Positions 12,250 through 25,943 of a DNA stretch of 64,000 nucleotides are shown in pieces. The stretch is from Iris pallida (taxonomy: Eukaryota; Streptophyta; Magnoliopsida; Asparagales; Iridaceae), in NCBI GenBank assembly GCA_029216955.1, contig JANAVB010015600.1:41165211-41229210 (forward strand). Direction: 5' to 3'. The stretch's first letter is position 1, and each line of letters starts with the position of its first letter. A program made the position numbers and the translations under genes. A model generated the notes under the pieces. It had not been told where the DNA came from and made no database searches. It saw nothing but the letters and a program-made list of their open reading frames with translations.

Positions 12250-15200
12250 TGTGAGCCCCCTGAATTTTATGGTTTATTTTAAAACTTTTCCAAATGATTT
12301 ATTTTCAATAAATATTTTATTTTAATTATTTTTTATCATTAAATGTTTTTTCCGTGACTTTGATTTTTGGAGCACCAGGAATGTCAATCCCTTGAAACTT
12401 CCTTCTTGAGTTTTGTAGTAGAGAAGATTATCTTCATTTTGATATATGATGTTCCACTCAAACTTGTTCTCTTGTATTCTATTTGTATCGTGCAACTTTC
12501 GGATTAATTTAGGCCATTTGACCCTCTACCGTAAAACCTAATCTATCTTCCAACTTAATTTCGGGGATCGACATCGGTCCAATCTAATCGACCCAATATA
12601 TGGTTTTTTATCTATTTTGAGCCTACTATGCACATACCACTTGCGGGCTAACCAATTGATCTCCAGCATGCTCCTATACCATCAATGATTATAAATGATT
12701 AAATTAAGCCATTTATTGTACCAAGCCCGATTTTGGTCCAACCCGACTCATTTGAACCAAACCCAAGCTTCATGTTACCCCCTCATGAATACCAACACAC
12801 TCATCCCCTACAAAATACCAAACACCTAACATACCCACTCAAAAATATTCAATGGACAACTTTATTTATCAAATTCCTAAAATATAACCTAATCCCTATA
12901 CTCAATCCTAGCCATTGATTCAAACTCCTACTTATTTCCAACCACCCATCTCTTCATGACAACCCACAAACACACTCCTAGGATGTAGCCGACCCTAACT
13001 CCCATGCATTCTCTCTTCTCCCAAACACACCCACAGCCATTCACTTAATATTTCATTTATGAACTCTTTTCTTTTCTCATTCTTCACTACATCAGCAGCT
13101 CTCCTTCTTCCTCATAGCCGACAGCTTCTCCACCCCCTAAACCCTAACTCCATCACCATCAACTCCTTCCTCCTTCCTTTCTTCTTTAACTTCTTCTCCT
13201 CATTCTCTCCATCATCTTTTTCCTCATCATCTTCATCATCTTCTTCTTCTCTTTCTTCCGAAAGAAACCAGCCGGCCCCCAGAGAACTCCTTCTCCTCCT
13301 TCTCGACCGTGTCAAGCTCATTGTCGCCAAACCTACCCTCCGTAGTAAATCACAGCAGCATGCCACCCTTCCGCACATGCGTGCGTGCAATTCGTGCGAG
13401 CAGCAGTAAGCGAGCGCAGGCGGTGTAGCAACACGACAACTGTCGTGCACCGCCACCCACCATCGTACGGCCGCTGCACCACCCGACGCACCACCCCGTG
13501 TGGCCCCCTCGTGATGGCTGTGTCGACGTGCAGTGTGCACACCCGCACGTACTGATTCGACACCCCTGCGTGTGTCGTGCACGCTGTACGCGCTACTTGT
13601 GCGGCCCATCCCGGCCGTCGTGCCATCGACGAGCTGACCGTGTGTTACCCCCATGACCCTCCTGTCAAGCGTCAGCTTCCCGAGCACCATGAGCAGTCAG
13701 TTTCGACGTTGGAACCAAAATCCCATCGTGACGCGCGAATTGTGAAGGCAAAAAATGCACTTTTTGGGAGCAACTTCGTACACATTTTCTGGATAATTCG
13801 ACCGTTGGATCGATGAACTCTTTCCTTCTTGCAATCTTGGTATATATCTCTTTGCTCACCTAAAGTTTCAACCGTTAATTCGATCGTTTGATAGAACAAA
13901 ATCGGATACCAAGTTGACCATTATAATTGTGTTTATTTTTGACAGTTTTGTGGAGCCAACTTCGTGGACTTGTATCTCTGCCATCGCAGCTCCGTTTGAC
14001 GTACCACTAGTTCCTGAGCATAGCAGGTATACGCAACTTCTTTTTCCATAAGTTTTGTTTTATTGTGAGCTCGTTTGTTTGGTTAAATTTGACGCCAAAG
14101 TTGGCCGTCCAAATTCGTAATTTCTAACTTGTAAAATTCTAATTTTGGACCCGGGACTCCGGATTCCAATTTTGACAACACCAGTAGACTTGTGGTATCG
14201 TTCTGGCATGAATTCATATAAAATTTGCTAGATTTGTAGGACATGAGCCCCGACACGTATTTCAGTGCAAAGCGGACCCCAAAGTCCGAATCAATGGGTG
14301 ATTTTGAGATCAGCTCATCGAAATCCAATTCCAGATATACCGTTGGTTTCATATCGTCATTTTGGGCTCATTGACATATACTTTACAAGATTTAGTAGAC
14401 TTTGGCTCCGGCACGCATTTTCGTACAAACCGGATTCTAATGTTCGGGTCAACGGACCGTTTTGAGATCGGGTCATCAGAATGCAATTCCGGATATACCG
14501 TTGGATTCGTCTCGTCATTCTGAATTCGTGGACATATAATTTGTTAGGTTTAGTAGACCTTTATCTTGACATATTTTTCGGTGTAAAGTGGGTCCAAGGC
14601 TGACACTATTTTGACCCAAAATTTTTGTTTTCTCCTGTGTCCAAATTGGACTTATGTATAAGCTAACCTAGCTAATTTGACTATTCTGGACACATTGGTG
14701 ATGTTTGTTTCATCATTCGACGACGTCTGTAGATTTTCTTCCTTATGTATCACCATTAGTTATAATTAATTCTTATTTATGTTCTTATTTTGGAATCCAT
14801 GCAACGAAACTGAGATCAGTCGATTCCAGTGATCTCACATCACTAAAATTGACAAGATAACCATGTGGATCGCTATGATAAGATTGTTAACCTTACGGTT
14901 GATAGTCTTGTCTCGATTTACATGTCGTAGATTTCGATATACGAATAAAGAGGTGCAAACTTGATATTTTAATAGCCTACAACTTGTAATTCATATTTTT
15001 AGCTTATATATATATATAATTGGATTTTGTAAACTCTATATAATTTTTGGGTTTCTAGTATTACCTAGTAATATTTTGTGAATAAAAATTATAGTTTCTA
15101 AATATTATAAATGATTTTTAGATAAATATGTATATATAGTTATTCTTTTTTCCTTAAATCGTAAGTCATGACTATTATAGTCGTTTCCTATGTTCTCATC

Positions 15201-16416
15201 TCGATTATCGTGTCGAATCCTGATTTTGGACTTTTATATATCAAACTAGGCTTTTTGGACTATTCTGGACTCAATGTAACTGGCCGTGTCATTATCTGAG
15301 ACCACCTTGTGGAGCATAGAATCGGTACCTAATTCGTGTCGACACGTTCGTGTCGTACACGTCGACTTCCAACTAAATTGAGGCTAGTACATTCTCTGAT
15401 AATTTTTCGTTTATGATATCTACTATGGTCTTGTACTTAGTGTAGATGTACTTGTTTCTTGACGCGTTGGTCACACGGATTGGTATTTACGAATCTCGTC
15501 ATGAGATGTTACTCCTTGTTTACCTTGGTATATCTTGTGCAAACCTACTTATTATTCTTGTACATTGTATGGACACCGATTCCTGCGAAGGCTAGCTACC
15601 TTCTCAGAGAATTCTGTGTCGTAACGTGTCATGGTTGGATCCACTCTACCAGTCGGGAGAGAAGGAATATTAGTCTAGACATGTGGTCAATACCCACCTT
15701 GTTCATTGTAGATCCTTGTGAGTGTGAATCATACACCCCACGTATGATTAACCAGGCCAATAGACCTTGTTCAAGCCCTAAGCCGGCCACATGTCAACGC
15801 TAATATTTACTCACATAGATATATGATTCCTGATTCATGTACATGTCATGATTAGATTCTCTTGTTCTTGCTCTAGTTTACTGCTTTACCCTTGCCATGC
15901 TAATTTCATGTACATTCGACTTCTCGGTATATTCTCTTTATTTATTGTTTCATAGCACTTGTCATTTATTGGGAACTGTTGTTGGAGATATGTGCTTGAT
16001 CTAATCCCGACTGGATACCTTGACAAATTTTAGGAATTGTTATGCCCCACATTATTGGACTACAGGATGATGCTAGCTGAGACCGACCTCGATATTCTTT
16101 CACCGTGAGTTGTCTCCCGGGAGTTCTAGGCCCTTAAACTTTGATTTTTGTTTCTTTATTGTATTTTACCTCCGATACATTCTGGTCTTGTATACTCATT
16201 GTAGACTTTGGTTGTTTCAAATTTATTTGATATTCTCTCTATTTCATATCTTTCTTAGTCGTTTGTAGTGTGATTTAAGTACATTTATTATCATGGATCA
16301 TATAGATGTTGTCGATATTTATTGGGTACTTGACAACGTTCTACCGTCGATACTGCGGCGTAGGCTTGGCGTGGCCCATGTACTCGTGCCTGATTATGCG
16401 GGTGCGGGTCGTGAAA
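12250..16416 (+). mobile_element. Solo LTR B of a Tekay-like retrotransposon
   Basis: The left edge TGTGAGCCCCCTG is at 12250. The right edge GCGGGTGCGGGTCGTGAAA at 16416 corresponds to the GGGTCGTGACA end seen (reverse-complemented) in the LTRs at 4765 and 50745. The stretch CGATACTGCGGCGTAGGCT near 16351 also matches those LTRs. The flanks are AGGGC (12245-12249) and AGGCC (16417-16421), a 5-bp TSD with one mismatch. No internal region is present, so this is an LTR left by recombination. Predicted ORFs in it (for example 13059-13690, 15459-15803) match nothing I recognise and look random. Confidence 0.75.
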
Positions 16417-16644
16417 AGGCCCGGGGGTATGGGGGCAGCGGCCGGTACAGAAGGGGTGGGTGGGTGGGTTGAATAGGGAGGGGAGGAGGAAAAGGGCATT
16501 TTAGGATGATATTTTTGAAAATCTTAACGTTGTTTTGACCGAGGGTCCCAAACTTAAAATATTAGTTGGAAGAGGGTATTAAGTTAGTACCTATCAAAGT
16601 TGAGGGTATCAAGTTATAATTTAGCCAAAAATCAATACCAATAT
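16417..16644. repeat. Left arm of an imperfect inverted repeat flanking the Tat element
   Basis: A G-rich stretch (GGGTGGGTGGGTGGGTTG) is followed by an AT-rich part with GAGGGTATTAAGTTAGTACC and GAGGGTATCAAGTTATAA. The right flank of the Tat element (44110-44400) carries the rough reverse complement: an AT-rich part with ACAACTTGATACTATAA, then a C-rich stretch. The Tat element may have inserted between the arms of a long-TIR or foldback element. Confidence 0.45.
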
Positions 16645-16649
16645 CATGC

Positions 16650-17751
16650 TGTAGAAGCATGAAAAAGAATAAGAATTTCTATGCGGCCCAAAATCAACAT
16701 GAAACTTCATGCGGCTCAAAACCTGGGGAGTTTCATGCGGTTCAAAATCCTTGGAAGCTTCATGCGGCTCAGAAAGCTTCATGCGGCCCACAAATAGCAG
16801 AGAGCCTTATGCGGTTTGAAATCAGCCTAAGCGGTTGGCCATAATTACTCTGACATAAAGGCGACATCTCTGACAGAGATGATGGCTCTGACATAAAGAC
16901 AAGACGTGACATGCTCCTAAAAAGACGAGAAAATCATCATAATATCCGGCACAGTGCACAGTTCCAAAGAAGACTCTTCGTGCGGATCAGCTATGAGACA
17001 CCCTTTATGCGGCTCAGTCATGAGACAAGTCTCATGCGGCTCGGTTATGAGACGTCCTTCATGCGGCTCAGTCATGAGACGTCCTTCATGCGGCTCAGTC
17101 ATGAAACAAATCTCATGCGGCTCGAGCATGGATCATCTCTTATGCGGCTCGGCTATGGGACAGTCCTTCATGCGGCTCAGCCAGGATACATCCTTCATGC
17201 GGCTCGGCTATGGGACAGTCCTTCATACGGCTCAGCCAGGATGCATCATTCATGTGGCTCACCACAGAGTAGCAGTTGAGACACGTGGCAGAAATTGACC
17301 GAGTCTTAACAGTTCGAATTTAGTGCAACAAACAGATCATGATCAATCTTAACCAATCCCCAGCTACCCACTTCTTGAGGCACAATTACAAGGATGTGGC
17401 CCAAAATTAGCCACGTGGCAGTACACCCCATTACTCATGAATTCCTATAAATAGCAAGGTGCTATTCTCTTGCACACATACAGAGAGATATACACACACC
17501 CGAGCAGAGAGAGAGCATTCCTTCACCGGAGCCGAGGTTGCGTTCGATCGTCCAAAGAGTAAGGCAGAGTTGATAGCACTTCCCGAGCATCTAACGTCAC
17601 CCCCCCAGAATCTAAACTAAACAATTGTACTTGGATTGCTTTTTCTAGGTTTTGTTCCTAGGCACTTTTTTGTACAAGCGAGTTTGTAATTGTGAGTCAA
17701 AGTCAGTCCTCCTATAAAATAGTTATATTCTACGACAATCAATAGAAAATA
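16650..17751 (+). repeat. 5' LTR of the Tat element
   Basis: It starts TGTAGAAGC and ends AGAAAATA, where the last CA has decayed to TA. It is 1,102 bp against 1,136 bp for the 3' LTR, which has one extra 27-bp repeat unit. It contains an array of TCATGCGGCTC-type repeats (about 16690-17260), a CCACGTGG box at 17411-17418 and a TATA box. The 3' LTR has lost the CACGTG core (CATGTT there). Confidence 0.93.
17446..17454 (+). promoter_or_regulatory. Tat LTR TATA box
   Basis: TATAAATAG lies near the 3' third of the LTR and is repeated exactly at 43631-43639 in the 3' LTR. A G-box-like CCACGTGG is about 30 bp upstream in the 5' copy. It is the probable pol II promoter for the genomic RNA. Confidence 0.7.
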
Positions 17752-17754
17752 CGA

Positions 17755-17772
17755 TGGCAACTCTGCTGGAAC
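17755..17772 (+). other. Primer binding site of the Tat element
   Basis: TGGCAACTCTGCTGGAAC starts three bases after the 5' LTR and begins with the TGG expected to pair with a tRNA CCA end. It is not the initiator-Met site. I have not identified the tRNA. Confidence 0.6.
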
Positions 17773-17797
17773 TAACTTCTCCACTGCTGAGAAGTCG

Positions 17798-19198
17798 GTG
17801 ATGCAATCGGACGCAGCCAAACTCGGCTCCACGCAACAGATGCTGGTTGTTCGCTTCGACCAACAAGCGTTTGAAGAGATGCTCTCCGAGGGGAGCGCTA
17901 GCCCCATCCAGAAGCGAGCCAACACAAAGAAGGCCCGCAGGGTGTGGAGGCCCAAAACTGTTGCCCCTTCCCAAGCTCTGGAAGAAGTGTTCTCTGCTGC
18001 CCAAGACGGCGAAGAAGACTCACATGCGGCCCAACTTCAGGCCGCAGAGGACCCTGCTGTCCCCAAGTCCGGCAAAGGAAAACACTACGATGCTGGACTT
18101 GCGGGAGCAAATGGAAACTTTATGCGATCTAGGAAGAAGCCGCATAAGGGTGTGGGCCGCAGGAAGAACGCATATGCGGCCACCAATCCCAGCCGCATGC
18201 AGAAGGCTCATGCGACCACCAATCCCAGCCGCATGCAGAAGGCTCATGCGGCCACCAATTCCAGCCGCATGTAGAATGCCTATGCGGCCACCAATCCTAG
18301 CCGCAGGGAGACGACCTATGCGGCATCCAAACCTAGCTGCCGGCCATCTGCCCTATGCGGCTCGGGTTCAGTCTTCGACCGCCACTCATGGGGTCCTGAC
18401 ATCAGAAGCTCCAATGAGGATATGCCAGACTCTATGCGGCACAGTTTGGACCCTTTCTACTATGCGCCCTTGGGTGCTAGAACGAAGAAGTCTAGGACAG
18501 CACGGGCTCGTCGAGCTCAGTCAGCTGTCCCAACCTCTGACCATCAGAGAGTCCCGCTAACTGTTATACGGGCCTCTGATAAAAAGTTGTATAGAACCTC
18601 CCGTGTCCAGTCCCCAGTGGCAAACGGACAGGGTGGTTCCCAAGAGTCTCCCAACAATGATCGAGGACAAGTGCTTTTACTAGCCCCGCATCAGGGAGCA
18701 AACATGATACCAACGCACTCGTGTGCTTGGGATTCCTGGGCCTACAAAACGAGTGCAAAGGTTGATCAAGATGTCCTCGACTTGCGAGATGTGATCCTTC
18801 ACAAGCGCAAGAAAAGAGAAGAAACCTTGGTGTGCAAAGAGTCCTTCCATGGACGTCACTGCACTCAAGTCATTGTCAATTGCTGCCGCAACAAGACTGC
18901 AGTACAAGAAGACCGACAGTCCGTCTTCGAACGACTGCAGCAGCCAGGATCGGTCCTACAATAAAGCTCGGGAGACAAGGCACTTTTTTTCGCCTCCTGT
19001 AACTCTGTCCGGAAGGCCCCTATTGGCAAAGGAGGGAAGAAAATAAATACCTCCAGCCCGATAATTTCAACCAGCACGGCCAAGAAACTCTCATCTAAGC
19101 GGTTGTCTACAGCCATCACAGGAGGAGTTTATCAAGGTACCCGCTCAAAGACAAAATCTTCAACACTTGGAGATTCGTCATCTACATCCCTGGGGGTA
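17798..19198 (+). pseudogene. Upstream ORF (ORF1) of the Tat element
   Basis: Several Tat elements carry an extra ORF between the 5' LTR and gag. Here 17798-18274 reads MMQSDAAKLGSTQQMLVVRF and continues Lys/Arg/Ala-rich. It then enters a run of five ATGCGGC-containing units (about 18170-18330) that encode repeats such as AHAATNPSRM, and stops. In another frame 18422-18961 continues with a basic, Ser/Arg-rich protein of no known fold, and 18964-19198 stays open as low-complexity Ser/Thr/Lys sequence until it is cut by the CACTA-like insertion at 19199. The function is unknown. The frame changes and the insertion make it non-functional in this copy. Confidence 0.6.
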
Positions 19199-19390
19199 CA
19201 CTACACCAAAACATGCAACTCGTAACACATTTTTTTTATAATTAGTAACGGTTATTACTGTTACACTCTTGTAATGGTAATAACTATTACAATAGTTAAA
19301 AAACCGTTACTAAAATTATAACTTTATAGTTATGTTATTTTTTTATTTTGGTAATAGTAGAAACTGTTACAAAAAAATCATATACTGTCA
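19199..19390 (+). repeat. TIR and subterminal repeats of the gene-capturing block
   Basis: CACTACACC is followed within about 190 bp by many GTAAC/GTTAC words in both orientations (for example AGTAACGGTTATTACTGTTAC, about 19242-19262). This arrangement is like CACTA subterminal repeats, with a motif different from CACTA-A and CACTA-B. Confidence 0.6.
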
Positions 19391-20667
19391 CATGCATTCC
19401 ACCAAAAGGAAAAATTTTCATTTCTTCCGCATCATTTTTTTCTTTCCCTCCACTTTCCCCCTCTCTTTTGAGCTTCCTCTCCTCCCTTTCCTCAAATCAT
19501 CCAAAAACCTAACCCTAACACTAATTTACTCCACCCAAATCATCTTTCAGAGAGAGAGAGAGAGATAGAGGAGCAGAGGTGGTTGCACGATGGTGGATGC
19601 TCGACGAGTCCTGGTGGCTCCGCGATGGTGGCTGCTCGTGGAGTCCCGATGGAGCAGAGAGAGTCGCTGCTCTGGCTAGATCGTCGCCCTCCATCACCGA
19701 ATCAAGGGCACGAAGCACCGCTGACGGCGGAGGACATGGTGGTCTTCGAAGGTGACAGTTAGGGTTTCGAAGGATGCCGCGGAGAGACAAGAGGAGACGA
19801 AGGCTAGATACGACAAGGCAAAGTAACCATCTTTCATTCCCATTTTCAAATCTGTGTCAAGCTCCATAGATGGATTAGGGCTAATTTTGTTTTCTTTTTA
19901 AATGTGTAGATGCATCTTGATTCCTCAAATGTGTGAAGAAAGTAGATTCACGTCTTGGGAATACTGATGGCTCTAGAATGCTGCTATGTCTTCTGTTTCA
20001 TGGTGGAAAGAAAGTAGATTCACATCTTGTATATACTGATTTCTTTTCTTTTTTCATGTGAATAGGTGGTAGAAGAACTTGTGGTTTTACCTGGTATAGA
20101 TGCCATTTTGCCAGCCTTAACAAAAGAAAAGTTGGTGGGTTTATGAATTTGCAAAAGAGGAGACAAAGGCCAGGAAATGAAGGTTCATCATCATCATGAT
20201 AACTATATTTGTTTCTATTCTATTTGCATTTGTTTATTTAATTGTCAGTATAAGGAGAATTATAATGTTCTCTTATTCTTATGGAGTACTGGGTTATGCT
20301 TTAAACAACGTTCTAAATGTCTGAATTAGAAAGTCTGGAGGTTCATTTTCCAACTATAAGGAGGGCGTGGAAATTGAATAGTTTAGTATTTAACTTCATG
20401 TTTTTCACTGACTGCAGTTATCCAGGTCTTTTTTCACTAAGGGGCTTGCAAGGGTGCTATGTAGATCCTAAATACCATCATAAGAAATGTGAGTATGGGG
20501 TATTTTTTTCATCAAATGACTAAAATTTACAACTACCGATAGTTACAAATTCCATCATATGATACTTTCTATTGCATTGACAGTTGATAGACTCAACAAC
20601 TTGAAAGATCAGGACCTTTTGTCTCATATTTTGGGTAAAATTGATAGTCTTCATTTAACTTGAATTT
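19391..20667 (+). other. Unassigned sequence in the gene-capturing block
   Basis: A CT-rich leader-like stretch with an AG microsatellite (19551-19566) is followed by AT-rich DNA with no convincing exon. A 37-bp piece (20597-20633) recurs inverted at 22643-22679. Open frames here (19332-19568, 19521-19790, 20317-20523) match nothing I recognise. Confidence 0.4.
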
Positions 20668-21757
20668 GCTGATAGAGTTGTTTGTTTGGATGCTTATTTT
20701 TGTTGTTGATATCTTGTCAATTTAACTTGAATTCGTAATTTATGTTTTGCTAGTTACGATAAAGTATATTTTTTTAACATGACTGAGAAACTAATTTATT
20801 ATCTGTTTGTTCATTCTCCCATAGTAGCCACATGAGGATAATCGGTTTTCCTATCTCACGACAGTCATCTGAGACAACGTGTCCTTAATGATGACTGGAA
20901 GCCTTTCTCTGATGGTCCACCAACTAACTAACTAGTAATTTCTCCTCCTCACGACTCCCTCCCTGTGCCTTTCCTGCTATATATATACCAATGTGCTGAG
21001 AGAGTAGTAATTGTATTTTTCAAGGACAAGGATATGAGACTGGATGGAAGCATCTGTTCCATGCCTAGACGCCCAGCTTTTGCTCGGGCCGTCGCAGCTC
21101 TCGCTTGCCTCTCCGTCGCACAGATTGTTGGTACCACCACCAGCCTTCGAGGAAAGAAGAAGAAGAAGAAAAATTCAAAGAGAAACCAAGTTGTTTCAAT
21201 CATACTCTTAGTCCTTTCTTGGTAAGTAACTAGCTTTCTCTACTCTTGCTCTTTTATATATATACATACATTGCGAATGCAAAAGGGAGAATCCCCTTCT
21301 TCCTTACTCTGATAACTCGAAAAGCACTTGAATGTTCAGAATGAAGTCAGTAAATAGAATTTATGAATGGCATAAGGTTGCCACAAACCTTGAGATCTTT
21401 AAGCATATTGAGCTCTCTCATTGCCAGGTCAGTAAGATTAGCTGAGATATCTTCTAAAAATTCAAAAACCTGAAGGTTACAAAAAGAGCTGGTTATATGC
21501 TTGATTCATGACTGTTTGTCAACATAAAGACAGGTATTGACAAGTATATATAACGGTATCAAAAAGTGAGAATTGTTTTTGACAGTGAGTCACTGAAGTA
21601 ACGTGTATTTCAACAAGGGTTGAATGGGGAAACAAGCCCTTATATCATTAACATCGAGGAAGAGTCTCTCCTTGTCACTTATTTGGCACTATCTCTGTCT
21701 CACAGGAGTCTAAATGCACAGGGATGCTACAAATTGGTGAAAAATTGTAGAAATATA
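20668..21757 (+). repeat. 1.09-kb direct repeat, copy 1
   Basis: It is nearly identical to 22733-23821. It contains an 86-codon open frame (20965-21225) with SICSMPRRPAFARAVAALAC, a Lys-rich stretch and a hydrophobic end, followed by a GTAAGT splice-donor-like site. This could be the first exon of a captured gene. The protein is not recognised. Confidence 0.8.
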
Positions 21758-21899
21758 TTAGAAGGTTGGCAATCCAAACTATTGAGCTTTGTTGGCTAAA
21801 TTAGAGTTCATTAGATTTTTTTTATATCTGGTATCAGCATCTGCTATTCAGGTGTTAAAACTCCACCATTTACAGTGAGAGTTCCTTTAGAATAACTAT

Positions 21900-22620
21900 A
21901 CGCATGCTATTAGTTTGAAGGAGGTCACCAGAAGCAAGGAGGATTTGGTCTAACAAATAATGATCTCAAAAAGGCTTCCACATACAAAAGAATATGGAAA
22001 TACATCAATAAAGACTCCAAATGGGCTAAATGGATGAAGAATAGGTATCAAGACAAGAGAAGCTTCTCAGATCAAGCAGTGGATAATAATGCCTCAACTA
22101 TTTGGAAGAACATGCTAAGGGGAAAAGAAGGGCATAGTGCCAGCTATTGAGAGAAGGGGTAGCAAATGGAAAGCAACCACCATTTGGTTTGGTCCATGGA
22201 CGCCACATAGAAAACTTATCGATATCCTAGGTTGGAGCACTTATACTATCTATAATGAAGATTATAATGTTGATAAAATTACTGGAATGGGGAGAATGAA
22301 ATCCTTGTAACATGGTGATGACTAACCAATACAAGGGCCGAATCAGTAAATTATTGTGCATAAACAAAAAGAATATTGGTATTGGAGGTGTGTAGCAAAT
22401 AGGCCAGTTTACACTCAAAATCAGCACGGCAGTTGGCTAAAGAAGATTATCCTGAAGTAGATTGGTGAGCAGTTACATGGAACAAATTGCATGAAAATGA
22501 TTTGTTGTACTTATAGAATTATTAAAGGAAGACTACTCACTACAGATAGATTCAGAAGCTTTTTACAGAGTGTATCTTGAGTGGATCTTATGTGTAGAAA
22601 GGGAAGATACTCTCTACTCC
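21900..22620 (+). pseudogene. LINE reverse-transcriptase C-terminal fragment
   Basis: From about 21940 the frame reads GGFGLTNNDLKKASTYKRIW then KWAKWMKNRYQDKRSFSD and STIWKNMLRGKE. Downstream, after frameshifts, come WKATTIWFGPWTP-like sequence and GRLLTTDRFRSF. This order matches the region after the RT domain of plant L1-type LINEs, including the zf-RVT segment. It is a short, decayed piece lying between the two direct repeats. Confidence 0.6.
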
Positions 22621-22732
22621 TGTAAATATATGAATGATATTGCAAAATATGAGACAAAAGGTCCTGATCTTTCAAGTTGATAGAGTTGTTTGTTTGGCTG
22701 CTTATTTGTGACATGATGTTGCTAGTAATTTG

Positions 22733-23821
22733 CTGATAGAGTTGTTTGTTTGGCTGCTTATTTTTGTTGTTGATATCTTGTCAATTTAACTTGAATTCGT
22801 AATTTATGTTTTGCTAGTTGCGATAAAGTATATTTTTTTAACATGACTGAGAAACTAATTTATTATCTGTTTGTTCATTCTCCCATAGTAGCCACATGAG
22901 GATAATCGGTTTTCCTATCTCACGACAGTCATCTGAGACAACGTGTCCTTAATGATGACTGGAAGCCTTTTTCTGATGGTCCACCAACTAACTAACTAGT
23001 AATTTCTCCTCCTCACGACTCCCTTCCTGTGCCTTTCCTGCTATATATATACCAATGTGCTGAGAGAGTAGTAATTGTATTTTTCAAGGACAAGGATATG
23101 AGACTGGATGGAAGCATCTGTTCCATGCCTAGACGCCCAGCTTTTGCTCAGGCTGTCGCAGCTCTCGCTTGCCTCTCCGTCGCACAGATTGTTGGTACCA
23201 CCACCAGCCTTCGAGGAAAGAAAAAGAAGAAGAAAAATTCAAAGAGAAACCAAGCTGTTTCAATCATACTCTTAGTCCTTTCTTGGTAAGTAACTAGCTT
23301 TCTCTACTCTTGCTCTTTTATATATATACATACATTGCGAATGCAAAAGGGAGAATCCCTTTCGTCCTTACTCTGATAACTCGAAAAGCACTTGAATGTT
23401 CAGAATGAAGTCAGTAAATAGAATTTATGAATGGCATAAGGTTGCCACAAACCTTGAGATCTTTAAGCATATGGAGCTCTCTCATTGCCAGGTCAGTAAG
23501 ATTAGCTGAGATATCTTCTAAAAATTCAAAAACCTGAAGGTTACAAAAAGAGCTGGTTATATGCTTGATTCATGACTGTTTGTCAACATAAAGACAGGTA
23601 TTGACAAGTATATATAACGGTATCAACAAGTGAGAATTGTTTTTGACAGTGAGTCACTGAAGTAACGTGTATTTCAGCAAGGATTGAAGGGGGAAACAAG
23701 CCCTTATATCATTAACATCGAGGAAGAGTCTCTCCTTGTCACTTATTTGGCACTACCTCTGTCTCACAGGAGTCTAAATGCATAGGGATGCTACAAATTG
23801 GTGAAAAATTGTAGAAATATT
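22733..23821 (+). repeat. 1.09-kb direct repeat, copy 2
   Basis: This is the second copy of 20668-21757, offset by about 2,065 bp, with scattered substitutions. It includes the same 86-codon frame (23029-23289) and the same GTAAGT after it. After its end at ATTGTAGAAATAT the sequence leads into the pectin acetylesterase exons, whereas copy 1 leads into the LINE fragment. Confidence 0.8.
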
Positions 23822-24105
23822 GTTCATATGTGGTTTAGTTGTTATTCAAATGTTTTATGGAAAGGTTGAAATGATAAGAATCTAATATGTTGCTTATGGT
23901 TTAGTTATGAGTTGAATGCACGTTCATGCTTCCATATCGTGTCCATACGCATATGTGTTCTTGTACTTATTTGTGCACCATAGCTTACCTTTCTGAATCA
24001 GGTGTATCGATATTTTTACTTCCATAGATAAAAAACCTTTTGCTTCTTTGTTCTCTTCTTTCGACACTATTACAACTTGTCATCTCTCTTTATTTCTGCA
24101 TGTAG

Positions 24106-24990
24106 TGTTGATGTTGGTGGTGGGCGGTCCCTGAGATCTTTCTTTGAAGGCGTAGTGACCTTGCAGGTATTTAATGAGACATTCTTGTACAAACTATTTA
24201 ACCTTTATATATGTAGCTGAACGGAGTAACTTGACGAATATGAAAATTGCAATCGGAGAGTGATTTTAAAATACCCTGTTTGTTTACTCTAATATCACTG
24301 TTCTTTATTATGATAACTGCATTGATGTATATAGGGATCATCAAAGAATTTGCCTAGGTCATGTACTTCCCGCATGGACTCGACTTCAGTAAGCCTACTG
24401 TTGTATCCAGAAATTTGACGACAACTAAGAAAGAATCGAATAACTGGGTAGATTTGTTTAAGTTTTTGTTATTATTACTTTTTGCAGTGCTTCTTCCCGC
24501 AGAATGTGGTGCCAACTATCCAGACGCCAACATTTATTTTGAATGCAGCATATGATGTGTGGCAGGTATACAACCTACGGTTAAAAACTTAAATACCATA
24601 GTATCGATACTGCATTACGACTAAACACGATGAATTTCCAACTGATATTCATGTTTTCCATGAAATTCAAGTTGTCCCTTATACTTATTTTTTCCTTGAA
24701 AAGTATTATTAATCACCTCTTTCCCCATATTTCAGATCCAGCAAAGTTTAGCCCCCGGTTCTGCTGATCCTCATGGTTTTTGGAAACAATGTAGGTTCGA
24801 TTACAGAAGCTACAGTTCTGATCAAATCCAATTTTTGCAAGGTGCTCTTCATTATAAATTTATTTCATGGATTGTCAATTTCAGTCTGCAACTTATACTT
24901 GCATTTGCCCTTTTTATTATTATTATGAAGGATTCCGGAACCAGATGCTTAATTCTGTGAAGGGGTTCATACGCATCATGAAAATATAGT
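24106..24990 (+). pseudogene. Captured pectin acetylesterase gene fragment
   Basis: Pectin acetylesterase (Notum/CE13 family) removes acetyl groups from cell-wall pectin. Five exons can be read with splice sites: 24106-24166 (VDVGGGRSLRSFFEGVVTLQ), 24335-24388 (GSSKNLPRSCTSRMDSTS), 24488-24565 ([24 protein letters not shown]), 24736-24841 (IQQSLAPGSADPHGFWKQCR, SDQIQFLQ) and 24931-24990 (FRNQMLNSVKGFIRIMK), the last ending in a stop. These correspond to consecutive central-to-C-terminal exons of the plant enzyme. The N-terminal half with the catalytic Ser is absent. Introns are kept, so the fragment was captured from genomic DNA. It is probably not expressed as an enzyme. Confidence 0.85.
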
Positions 24991-25240
24991 TGTAATAACT
25001 AGTTTTATGCCATAACTGAAATTGGTATGTCAAAATTTCCTCTTCCTGCTGTGTGGTATCTCTAACTTCTCATTTTCCCCTTATAAGGTCGAAGCATGGC
25101 TCGCTAAAAAAGCTGCAGAAACTTTAAGATGTCCAAAATTGCTTATATATGATAACATCAGTTGAATTTATCTTATGCAGATGTGTTGCAAATGATGGTT
25201 TGGCTAGAAGATAATACCAAAGCTTACTTGACTTATGCAG

Positions 25241-25943
<703 letters not shown>

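Noticed and set aside
15459..15803. 114-aa plus-strand ORF in solo LTR B
   Set aside because: It is inside an LTR and has no recognisable motif; likely a chance ORF.
16700..17300. CRISPR-like array
   Set aside because: The regular ATGCGGC units are head-to-tail with no unique spacers, and lie in a retrotransposon LTR of a plant genome.
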